Shown: piece after piece, positions 10,142 to 17,969 of the stretch | How positions within the stretch are numbered: position 1 is the stretch's first letter | How the letters are laid out: each line of letters starts with the position of its first letter | DNA from: Asterionellopsis glacialis | Lineage: Eukaryota; Bacillariophyta; Plagiogrammaphyceae; Rhaphoneidales; Asterionellopsidaceae | Direction: 5' to 3' | Assembly: GCA_014885115.2 (NCBI GenBank) | Contig: WKLE02001068.1 | Coordinates: forward strand, 11,091 to 34,958 | DNA: 23,868 nucleotides | The notes under the pieces: generated by a model | The model's database searches: none | Seen by the model: the letters and a program-made list of their open reading frames with translations, nothing else | Told to the model about the DNA's origin: nothing | Position numbers and translations under genes: made by a program

Positions 10142-10161
10142 TGCATGCATGCATGCATGCA
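10142..10161. repeat. (TGCA)5 self-complementary repeat
   Basis: Five exact TGCA units make a 20-bp palindrome of alternating purine-pyrimidine steps 53-72 bp upstream of the EMC2 start. It can form a cruciform or a hairpin in the mRNA leader. It also contains ATG triplets; the one at 10145 is in frame with EMC2. Confidence 0.8.
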
Positions 10162-10213
10162 ATGCCATATGCCACCATTGCCGCACACTCATCCTCCACA
10201 CAAAAACTGCACC

Positions 10214-11152
10214 ATGGGACCGGACGAGGATTTAGACACGCTTGTTGCGAAACGGGATCATATCAATGTCCTTCGATACATTCGCTGTCATCAATTACGA
10301 GAACCTGCCCTTGTTTTGGAACACGGGAAGGCATTGGTAGGGAACAATTTGAACAAGTCGTTGTCAGATGAAACTGTCAAATTGGCTTCACTCGAACAAA
10401 TGTGCCTTGCAGCATTGGATGTTCAAGACCATGACTTGGCAGATCGATGTTTGGATGAAATTTCAAAAAGTGTTCCGAAGGATGCTGGACGGTTCCGCCG
10501 TTTATTGGGGCGTTGTTTGGAAAGTGCTGGAGCGACAGACGATGCCATGAAAATTTATGATGATCTCGTGGAGGATAACCCTGCCAATGTATACGCACTC
10601 AAACGCAAGTACTGTATTTTAAGAGCACAGGCTGGTAAGGAACCAGAAGCCATGGAAGCTCTGAATGCTGCTCTGGAACAGAATCCCTCTGATACATCAT
10701 CGTGGAATGAAATGGCACGGATTCGTTTGGAAATGGGAGATTACAAGGGAGCTGCATACGCCTTGGAAGAGGTACTACTGGGATCTCCATTGGATGCTTC
10801 AGTCCATTGTCGATTAGCCGAAGTATACGCTACGGTGGGAGGCTTGAATAACTTAAAGCTGGCAAGAAAGCACATGGCACAAAGTTTGGAATTGGATGAT
10901 TCACCTTCTAATCGTCGTGCCCTTTTTGGATTGGTTGCGGTAGCAAGTACATATATTGAACAGGCCTCCAAGGCATCGAAAAAAGAAGCCGAGGACGCAG
11001 ACCCTGAGGTTGCAAAGGAAATTCTCAAATATGGAGGCGAGAAACTAATTAAGATGTACAAGGGTACAAAACTATTTGCCGCTGTTCAAGCCGTAGTAGA
11101 TGAAAAGGTGGAATATAGTGAGAAAGCTCTTGATGTTCCTGAATTAAAGTAA
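10214..11152 (+). CDS. EMC2: EMC2, TPR subunit of the ER membrane protein complex
   Basis: Single-exon, 312 residues from the ATG at 10214 (context ACCATGG); animal EMC2 is close to 300. An in-frame ATG at 10145 would add 23 residues but lies in a TGCA repeat and encodes His/Cys/Pro-rich sequence, so I prefer 10214. EMC2 is a cytosolic solenoid that holds the EMC together, helping tail-anchored and multipass proteins into the ER. Family landmarks are EQMCLAALD and DLADRCLDEI in the first repeats, then IYDDLVEDNP..ALKRK, GDYKGAAYALEEVLL, the near-diagnostic TVGGLNNLKLARKHMAQSLEL and NRRALFGL. The TPR array spans roughly residues 75-260 with a basic/acidic helical tail. No membrane segment is present, as expected. 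Confidence 0.95.
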   Translation: MGPDEDLDTLVAKRDHINVLRYIRCHQLREPALVLEHGKALVGNNLNKSLSDETVKLASLEQMCLAALDVQDHDLADRCLDEISKSVPKDAGRFRRLLGRCLESAGATDDAMKIYDDLVEDNPANVYALKRKYCILRAQAGKEPEAMEALNAALEQNPSDTSSWNEMARIRLEMGDYKGAAYALEEVLLGSPLDASVHCRLAEVYATVGGLNNLKLARKHMAQSLELDDSPSNRRALFGLVAVASTYIEQASKASKKEAEDADPEVAKEILKYGGEKLIKMYKGTKLFAAVQAVVDEKVEYSEKALDVPELK

Positions 11153-11646
11153 ATATAATATTTTCTTTCTATTTAGATTGTCATTCAGCACCTTTGATCC
11201 GAAAATGAATGTAAATCACTGCTTGCCTCAATCGAAATAAAGTGATAAAATGGAAAGTGGTCTTGTATTTCTTGGACTTTCAATTCCATCTACAAACCGA
11301 GCCCCCTTGCTTCAACGTCTTCTCCATTTCATAGTCCAACTGGAGCACCTTATCAATTCTACCAACGGAAAAATCACAGTCGTCCGAGATTTTGTAGGTA
11401 CTAAGTTTAGCCATGCCAATGGTTAATAAACAAATTTTTTTTTTTTGTTCGCATCGACTCAATTTGGACAAAGATGTACATGGGTGATAGCAACGAGAGA
11501 ACTAGACCTAGAGCTCGACGAAGATCATCACGTGGACACAAAGAGACTTCTTTCATCAACACCATTTTAAGTTTTTGAAAAACATTAAATACGTTATAAG
11601 TAACACTCTACCTTGATATTGTTGATCTCCTTGAAAAAGTGCGGCT
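11153..11646. other. Convergent intergenic region, no confident gene
   Basis: About 490 bp between the stops of EMC2 and the minus-strand sulfotransferase-like gene. A 44-codon minus-strand frame (11414-11280) begins with ATG but resembles nothing I recognise and sits beside a poly-T run. No other structure is seen. Confidence 0.5.
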
Positions 11647-12591
11647 TCACAGTAACCCATAAACATGAAAGTATTCCTCCATATCTGGATCATGTCCCAA
11701 TACAGAGGCTTTTTCTTCATCACTTAGTTTATAATCTTGAAGTGCATTGTAATGGTGAGCGGTTTTCGGGCATTTATCTACCCTAGATTCCGTTTTCGTG
11801 TATCGGATGCCAGGCATCGCATGAGCTAAGATATGGGGCCACTTTTCGCTATCTTCCATCCTCAAAAATAATAGCTTACAACTAGCAAAGACGCCGTCTG
11901 GTGATGGATTCTCTAAAAGAGAAAACCCTCCATTTTCTTCGACTTTCATCATTTCATTTGTTAAACTTACTCCACCAAATTCTTTTAGCAGAAGTGGTCG
12001 TACTTCTCGTACAGCATTACGAACTTTATTCATTTCGTGTTCCACCATAAGCCAATCATGGTAACGCTGAAAGTATTCTTCTCTAGTAACATCAGCATCA
12101 CATAAATCTAAACCACCACTTTTAGCTTGTAAAAATACCGACGGAAGCCAATTTTCAGGATGACGTATAGCCGTAAGAACTAAACATTTTCTGTGCATAC
12201 CTCGGACTGTTCCTAATGCTTCCATACCGCTCTTTACATTATGTGTTCGAATAATACCACGTCTCTGTCCACATTGATGATATGCCATTTTTTTTACATT
12301 GATATTTTTATTTCTGCAAGCGTTGAATGATTCCAAGAAAGTAGCTGTTAATCCACCTGTGCCACATTTACCTGTATTAATGATGACTCCAAGAGCGCCC
12401 TGTTCAATGAGTATACTACGCCTTCGTTTACGTCGTTTACGCGGTGTTGACTTGGTGACGTTGTTTCTGGAAAAAGTCATCGATTTGACGAATCTTTCCA
12501 ATTCATTTGTTGCATCTCTCAAACTTATATAGAAACAGCATATCACAACGCAAAGAGAGGCAGCAGATATGACCAACGAATGTTTCACCAT
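11647..12591 (-). CDS. Type II membrane sulfotransferase-like protein (paralogue A)
   Basis: Single-exon, 314 residues from the ATG at 12591; the longer open frame has no upstream ATG before a stop. A short N-tail and one membrane anchor (residues 5-24) are followed by a stalk with the basic stretch RKRRKRRR (51-58) and a C-terminal domain in the Golgi/ER lumen if type II. The domain begins VIINTGKCGTGGLT, resembling the 5'-phosphosulfate loop of sulfotransferases (PKxGTT). Later AIRHPENWLPSVF resembles the 3'-phosphate site, and LLFLRMED the family's LLRYEDL strand. I infer PAPS-dependent carbohydrate or protein sulfation, but the Thr-Thr of the loop is replaced by Gly-Gly, so this is tentative. 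Roughly 60% identical by eye to the divergent gene at 13751-14683 over the domain, with the same HVYGLL-type C-terminus. Confidence 0.8.
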   Translation of the reverse strand: MVKHSLVISAASLCVVICCFYISLRDATNELERFVKSMTFSRNNVTKSTPRKRRKRRRSILIEQGALGVIINTGKCGTGGLTATFLESFNACRNKNINVKKMAYHQCGQRRGIIRTHNVKSGMEALGTVRGMHRKCLVLTAIRHPENWLPSVFLQAKSGGLDLCDADVTREEYFQRYHDWLMVEHEMNKVRNAVREVRPLLLKEFGGVSLTNEMMKVEENGGFSLLENPSPDGVFASCKLLFLRMEDSEKWPHILAHAMPGIRYTKTESRVDKCPKTAHHYNALQDYKLSDEEKASVLGHDPDMEEYFHVYGLL

Positions 12592-13750
12592 GATTGGTTC
12601 TTTCTCGTTAGAAAAGATTTCTTTCAATACATCAGTATCTACAGAACTTTTTTCAAGTTATGTAGGCAAGTAAAAGCAAGGTTAAGAACGAAAACGATGA
12701 AAGCACAATGCATAAATTATGAGAGGCAAAAGTGTATTATCAATTATCAAGTACCAAAAAAGTACCCGGTAGGACAATGAACTGCTAAAGACCTTTTGAA
12801 GAAAGGGATGAGGATCGATATGTCCATTACAGAAAAATAGGTTGGCCCTGAAGGTTTCTCGAGAGAGTGAAGATTAAGTCATGATCAAGCTAGACTCTCT
12901 AGGGGGGCTAGGGCCTGTCGGGTACCTCTGGTACAGTATTGGTACCAGATATAGTAAGTATTGTACCAGGTACCTGGTATACCTGTACCTGGTACCTTAC
13001 GGTTACCAGGTACTGCACTACCTGATACATATTATATAAAAATTGCTAAATAGTACCTGTAAACTTTCACCAAGGCAATTTGTATATATTTTAAAAGGAT
13101 TCATCTTGCTATATATTTATCCTGTCAAGCAGTTACTTGGTATTAAAATAGCTGGAAATTACAATTAATTCCTCTGACGTAATAAAAAAATTTGTTTGTT
13201 TTACCTGTATATTGAATAAAAACTCTAATGACCACAAGGTCTTTCATTCTAGCTCGCTTCCACTTCTTTACTAGAGTTATTAATTTTTGTGTTCTTTTAC
13301 GTACTAATCGAAAAAGAAAATAATTATTCCTATATAAAAGTCCACTATCATGCACACAGAGGGATTAATGTTAAGGACATTATGACCTATATGCTGAAAG
13401 ATTAGGTATGAAGTCATTCTCCAGACTTTTATCTGGTACTGATATTGCGTATTTCACCGCTGAATGACTGCATGTCTTTGCTCTCAAAAGACTCACTCAC
13501 GCATTCAGAACAGTTTCTGTAACAGAGGGAAAAGGTATGTCTCCCGACTCCCGACACACGGGACCATATCTATCCAATTAATTATCAAGGCCGGTGAGAC
13601 CAAAAGGAGAGCAGGTCTATTCATCCGAGAACACACCTTTCAGCGAGCTACAACAGAGTTCAAGATCGTGAAAACATTGCGAGCATCATCCACATATTCT
13701 TGGACACGCAACAACAAAAGAATCAACAGAAAAAATTTAGGGGAAAAGGC
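12592..13750. other. Palindrome-rich spacer between divergent paralogues
   Basis: The 1.16 kb between the two head-to-head sulfotransferase-like genes should hold both promoters. It contains a dense cluster of GGTACC-type palindromes (12920-13013), two further TACCTGTA octamers (13054-13061 and 13202-13209) and a 97-codon upstream frame (13464-13757) whose stop overlaps the next gene's start. No other gene is supported. Confidence 0.55.
12920..13013. repeat. Cluster of nested GTAC-centred palindromes
   Basis: Within 94 bp there are about nine GTAC tetramers, mostly as GGTACC or CCAGGTAC. The longest perfect palindrome is TACCAGGTACCTGGTA (12964-12979), directly followed by GGTATACC (12976-12983) and a TACCTGTA octamer (12980-12987). 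The cluster could fold into alternative hairpins. It could be a short non-autonomous element or a binding-site array; the sequence does not decide. Confidence 0.6.
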
Positions 13751-14683
13751 ATGGTGAATATTCGATTAGCAGCCTCTGCTGTATTTCTTTTTGTGGGAAG
13801 TTGTTTGCTGTACAATAGAAATGAAACGGGGGATATGCAAAGATCACTTCGAGAGGACATTGGGAGAGACGAAATAGAAAAATTAGTTAAAATTGCAAAA
13901 GCAAAATTAACTGTTCCCGAACCGGGTGCACTTGGAGTTGTCATAAATACACCCAAGTGCGGTACGGGTGGATTGACGCAAACGTTTGCACGATCCTTTT
14001 CTCCGTGTATGAAAAGCAACAATATAACGGCAGCAGAAACGGAATACTTCCAGTGTGCGGAAGATCGTGTCGTTCTCCGAACACATGATGTTAAACATGG
14101 TATCGAGGCTTTGAAAGAAATTAGGAAAGATCCTGAAACACAACAATGTCTCATTGTTACGGCTATTCGTCATCCTGAACATTGGCTTCCCTCCATGTTT
14201 CTACAGTGCCGTGAGGGACGAGATTTGTGCGATACCAAAATCAGTAGAGAAGAATACTTCCGTCGATACCATGATTGGCTAATGTTTGAGCGCGAAATGA
14301 ACAAGGCGCGTAACGCTGTACGAGAAGTACGGCCAGTTCTATTAAAATCATTTGGTGCAACTAGTTTAGCAAGCGAAATGCGAAAAGTCGAACAAAATGG
14401 AGGTTATTCACTATTGGACAACCCTCCATCAGATAGTGCTTACGCTAATTGCAAACTTTTGTTTTTAAGAATGGAAGATCATGCCAAATGGCCAAGTATA
14501 TTGGGTGATGTTATGCCTGGAATTCGATATTCTAACGCTGCATCTCGGGTAGATAAGTGTCCAAATACAGCTGATCATTATAGAGCACTACAAGAGTACA
14601 AATTAAGTGAGGAAGAAAAGGCATCGGTGTTGGGTGATGATCCAGATATGTATGAATATTTCCGTGTTTATGGGTTAGTGTGA
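13751..14683 (+). CDS. Type II membrane sulfotransferase-like protein (paralogue B)
   Basis: Single-exon, 310 residues from the ATG at 13751, the first ATG of the frame. One N-terminal membrane anchor (about residues 5-21), a charged stalk, then a lumenal domain starting VVINTPKCGTGGLT (64-77), close to the PKxGTT 5'-phosphosulfate loop. RTHDVKHG, AIRHPEHWLPSMF and LLFLRMED follow in the order expected for sulfotransferase 3'-phosphate-binding and C-terminal strands. Conserved Cys residues (for example in the SPCMK, FQCAED and RDLCD segments) are shared with paralogue A and suit an oxidising lumen. The Pro of PKCG is kept here and is Gly in paralogue A. I infer a Golgi carbohydrate-modifying enzyme; a non-sulfating nucleotide-binding relative cannot be excluded. 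Confidence 0.82.
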   Translation: MVNIRLAASAVFLFVGSCLLYNRNETGDMQRSLREDIGRDEIEKLVKIAKAKLTVPEPGALGVVINTPKCGTGGLTQTFARSFSPCMKSNNITAAETEYFQCAEDRVVLRTHDVKHGIEALKEIRKDPETQQCLIVTAIRHPEHWLPSMFLQCREGRDLCDTKISREEYFRRYHDWLMFEREMNKARNAVREVRPVLLKSFGATSLASEMRKVEQNGGYSLLDNPPSDSAYANCKLLFLRMEDHAKWPSILGDVMPGIRYSNAASRVDKCPNTADHYRALQEYKLSEEEKASVLGDDPDMYEYFRVYGLV

Positions 14684-15213
14684 AGGAAATGGATGTCTAT
14701 TACCAACCTAATATCCAAAAGTTGAAAATAAATGTTAAAGATACCTTCCGAAAGATTACGCCAACAACTATCTACTAACATATATTTATATAGAGATTTA
14801 TTTGCCAATGCCATGGAATCTAACGTACTCAATAAAATATCATAAACCGTGTTTCAATAAAGTATAGATATGCCTGATAGCCGTTCAAAGCAGGTCGTTC
14901 CATAACTTTTGGAGGCAATATTTCTCTTTTCGAGTTTCTGGTAGAAAAAAGTGGCATCACTACACTACGATGAACGATATAATTGTTTGCAAGGTGACCA
15001 CTGAAAAAAATCAATTCCGGGGGATACAAGTGGATGATTTCTGTTGCAATCAATCTGTTTTTAGAAATTTAAAAACGAAACTTTACTTTTCTGCAGAACT
15101 TTTTCTTAATAAATTGCATTTATCAACTCTCTCATCGAGTTATTGACTCACCCGATCAGCTTTGTAGACTCAAATGTACGGACAAACGCATTCTGCTTTT
15201 TCATAATGCACAT
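14684..15213. other. Convergent intergenic region, no confident gene
   Basis: AT-rich stretch of 530 bp between the stop of paralogue B and the stop of the BTB gene. A minus-strand frame near 14829-15053 is open for about 74 codons but has no family resemblance and no good start, so I do not call it. Confidence 0.5.
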
Positions 15214-16076
15214 CTACTGATCTGGCTCTATTTTCAATTGACCATCCTTGCCTTTTACTTCCAATCCTGCTGTTTTGCCACTTCCTGAAATAATATCTTC
15301 TATAGCTTTCACACCCTTTTTCTTATACAACTTTTGAAACCATTCCCAATCTTGTTGTACTGCAACAAAAATTCCTCCAGATCCTGCCAGAGCCACAGCA
15401 AATCGTCGAGCCGTTACCACAAATGCATTGACTGTTTGGAACGGATTTCTACCTCCAAAGAACCTTGACAAATACAACATCCAATTTTCTCTACAGGCTG
15501 CATCTGCTAACTCCTTAATTCGATAGTGATGCGCTTCTAATAATATGTCACTTAATTTTTCAGTTTCTCTGGGAAGTTGCACAAGCACATTTTTGGAATT
15601 CAGGCTTAATTGTTTTGTAAACGTGCCGATTTGGGAATGGGCTGCCCATGCATTCTTCAGTGAAACACCATCACATTTGTTTCGTAAATGTGCCAGAACT
15701 ATGTGAAAGAATGTTGGATCTCGATCAATAAACACCGCTATTGGTCCTGTCCCCGTCACTAGTTCGTGATTGGCTTCAGCTCGGGCAACATGTTCTGACA
15801 AAACTCGATTGGATGCAACAGTCGATCGGAGTGTCTTGAATTCCTTCCCTCCAATGTTAAGAATTATTACACCGTCTCCTGCACCATGGCGCACAATGCT
15901 ACCATTTATTAGCTTTGATGATGTCACATCGGGCAATGATTCAGATGATGATTCAGATGAACTCTTTGCCGACGATGAATAGTGACGACGACCTGTGAAA
16001 TTAATGCAACTATTCTTCCGAGCTCCTGTCCCAGTACGAATTAGCTCATATCGTCGGGCTAGAGACAGCTGATCAT
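15214..16076 (-). CDS. T1/BTB (K-channel tetramerisation-type) domain protein, 5' end uncertain
   Basis: The main open frame (15992-15214) codes for about 260 residues. A T1/BTB domain begins VIILNIGGKEFKTLRSTV and includes the hallmark FIDRDPTFFHIVLAHLR; such domains oligomerise and often recruit partners to cullin-3 ligases or channels. After it come LLEAHHYRIKELADAAC, a BTB-type second helix pair, and a C-terminal stretch NAFVVTARRFAVALAGSGG. A Ser/Glu-rich tail precedes the domain. There is no ATG in frame before the domain, back to a stop near 16082. One splice solution exists: ATG at 16076, ATGATCAGCT, a 74-bp intron 16066-15993 with a weak GTCTCT donor and a CAG acceptor, rejoining in frame to give MISCRRHYSSS. 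Otherwise the gene uses a distant exon or a non-ATG start, or has lost its start. Function is unknown beyond the domain. Confidence 0.7.
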
Positions 16077-16250
16077 GGTGTTTTCAATGCTTTCTTGATG
16101 CGCCTGAGGTAAATAAGGACTCTCGAACTCTCTAGCAGTAATTTAATTAGTTTACTGGTATAATAATAATATGATTACTGTACTCGTATAATAATGTCAC
16201 CTCTGTAGTTCTCTCTCTAGAGGTAGTACTAGCGTACCTGTAGGTCCAAC

Positions 16251-16327
16251 GGGAAGATCAGAAGATCTCGCTTTGAGATTTTATAGGATTTTTGACTCGT
16301 TCGACTCTTTGAGTCAATGCTACAAGA
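16251..16327 (+). repeat. Diverged direct repeat, copy 1
   Basis: Begins with GGGAAGATCAGAAGATC (16251-16267) and ends with GAGTCAATGCTACAAGA (16311-16327). The same two blocks, in the same order and orientation, recur at 18330-18417; the first is identical over 17 bases and the second matches 15 of 17. A TTCGACT word lies between the blocks in both. The copies bracket the orphan membrane-protein gene. Confidence 0.6.
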
Positions 16328-16551
16328 GTTTGAAATTTTGTTAAAAAAATCTCACAGAAACAACCATTGTATTTACACTTTTCAATTCGACAACTGCTGC
16401 AGGATAAATGAATAGCTTCAGCGTGTACATCATATGGACGATTGACTTTCCCCCCAAGTCATCGTAGTCCTTCCAATTAAACACAGGTATTCCCTTTTTT
16501 ACGATCAATGGCATCTTGTTCAAGGCGGACTTGATTCCAAGCTGTTTTTAA
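16262..16551 (-). pseudogene. Probable gene relic with two in-frame stops and a Cys cluster
   Basis: Reading minus from 16551 in one frame gives protein-like sequence: LKTAWNQVRLEQDAIDRKKG, then a TAA, LEGLR, a TGA, and a stretch with VNRPYDVHAEAIH and SCSSCRIEKCKYNGCFC before a stop at about 16262. Two stops in an otherwise coherent frame, with no start, suggest a decayed gene or transposase tail. The spaced Cys residues resemble a zinc-binding motif, but I cannot name the family. Chance is a real alternative. Confidence 0.3.
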
Positions 16552-17132
16552 CTTATGACTTACTACTATTACGTAGTATGGTCCATGCTAGTAGACAAGG
16601 ATACTACTGAAAATATGTCAAATAATGGGAATAGTACAGTAGCTAGATCGGTTGGGTCACTATCATGATGCATGTGCTGCTAGTTTAGTATCTTTGATAC
16701 ATATCAAACCTGTTTTGGTTACAATTATCCTTGATCCTTGACTTGACGACTATAGATTGTGTTGGCATGTATATCTTCATTTGGACCCGACATGTGCCAT
16801 GAGAACGAATCGTCCACTTTTTTGTACCACACAAAATGGTAACTACAGAGCACCAGTTCTATTCCTTTGTCCAAGCGAGTGGTCGTCATGATGATAAAAA
16901 CAAGAAAGCTCAGAATAAAACATGAAGGAAGGAGAGAAAAAGAGAAAAGACTCTAGACTAGTACAGTTAAAAGTCAACGGGTGATAAACTAAGCAAATTA
17001 TGTACCAGACAGGAGAGTAGAAAGGATTGATACAAGCAATCTAAAAATAAATATTATGATAAACGTAGTCAAATTTTCCCCTAAAGAATTTGTGTACTGT
17101 AAATCAAACATCTTTGATATTCATATGACAAC

Positions 17133-17969
17133 TTATGCGATTTCTTCTGTCAGAATTGTACTAAATGTAGCAATATCGTCATCTGAAGATACTGTGTCTC
17201 CACGAACAACAACTGAAAGAATCTGTTCGGGAGGGACTTGGCAAGCTTTTGGTATCAGAGCACTCCTTGAGTAAACGCAGGACATGCAAAGGAATACAAA
17301 GCACAGAATTATGCCATAAACGACCCATGTCTCCAATGAAATCACACATTCGTCCCCTTGGCATTCTGAGAGAAACAAAGTGGCCAAAAAAAAACTAGAA
17401 ATTGGTCCCCAAATTGACATACCTAATGCAGTAAACCGAATGAAGCATTCCTTCGAATCTGGTATTGAAGACGCAATTCTGCCCGAGGAGGGAATGCCGG
17501 GTAGAATTAGAACTTTCTCTTGTTCACCAATCTCCCTCATTTGACGAAATTTATGTTTCGTGATATAGCAGGCACGGCCGTCATCTTTGTTATCGTTGTA
17601 ACTGGGCGGGTAGTACTTAAACGAGCAGCAGTACCAGGAGTCTCCAACCATATCTTCTCCTTCAGCCACACATTGCGAACAGAAACCATCGACTGCAACT
17701 CCAGAAGAGAGGTACTCCTTGTCGAGATCATATTCTTTACCTGCAAAGTAGAGGGCGTAAAGAAGTGCGATTTGACCCGCTGTAAATACTATGACTACAA
17801 AAAAGATTAGGCAACATATCAAGCACAAGATTGTACACAAGATACAATACAGTACAAGATACAACAAGTCCAAGATGCTATAAAGGAGAGAACATGATTG
17901 GTGGGATGAGGTATGCCTCAAGGTATCCTCTTTCTCCCTTCGCTCTCGGTCAATTGCAGCTGGTTTCAT
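17133..17969 (-). CDS. Orphan Cys-rich multipass membrane protein
   Basis: Single-exon, 278 residues, clean ATG at 17969. A charged N-tail with several Arg/Glu is followed by a long, very hydrophobic block (residues 27-75) that could hold one or two membrane helices. A Cys-rich loop comes next (CSQC 97-100, CC 114-115, C134), probably lumenal or extracellular if disulfide-bonded. Two more helices follow, at about 176-201 (FTALGMSIWGPISSFFLATLFL) and 214-233, separated by a loop with C203 and C208. The tail is short, ending in acidic Asp/Glu residues. The helix count is therefore three or four. I recognise no family. The gene sits alone, between two direct repeat copies at 16251 and 18330. A lineage-specific receptor-like or transport accessory protein is possible, but function is unknown. 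Confidence 0.75.
   Translation of the reverse strand: MKPAAIDRERREKEDTLRHTSSHQSCSLLYSILDLLYLVLYCILCTILCLICCLIFFVVIVFTAGQIALLYALYFAGKEYDLDKEYLSSGVAVDGFCSQCVAEGEDMVGDSWYCCSFKYYPPSYNDNKDDGRACYITKHKFRQMREIGEQEKVLILPGIPSSGRIASSIPDSKECFIRFTALGMSIWGPISSFFLATLFLSECQGDECVISLETWVVYGIILCFVFLCMSCVYSRSALIPKACQVPPEQILSVVVRGDTVSSDDDIATFSTILTEEIA

Larger units (their letters stand above)
9751..10213. other. Divergent promoter region between GNAT and EMC2 genes
   Basis: The 463 bp between the two divergent ATGs holds a perfect CRE palindrome and a (TGCA)5 palindrome, listed separately. Open frames here are short shadows. A shared bidirectional promoter is plausible from the geometry. Confidence 0.5.
16077..17132. 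other. Intergenic region with a repeat copy and a gene relic
   Basis: About 1.05 kb with no intact gene. It contains a TACCTGTA octamer (16235-16242), one copy of a diverged direct repeat (16251-16327) and a protein-like but interrupted minus-strand frame (16551-16262). From 16560 to 17050 I see only AT-rich sequence and scattered short inverted repeats. Confidence 0.5.

Noticed and set aside
10145..10213. N-terminal 23-residue extension of EMC2
   Set aside because: It is encoded by a TGCA repeat and a Pro/His stretch not expected in EMC2, while 10214 has a strong start context. It is kept only as a possible isoform.
11280..11414. 44-codon minus-strand frame starting with ATG
   Set aside because: Too short, next to a poly-T run, with no recognised family and no splice partner that I can support.
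13143..13355. 70-codon minus-strand frame in the paralogue spacer
   Set aside because: AT-rich with aromatic/Lys composition typical of chance frames and no homology that I recognise.
14829..15053. 74-codon minus-strand frame between paralogue B and the BTB gene
   Set aside because: No ATG near its beginning, no family resemblance, and it sits in a convergent 3' region.
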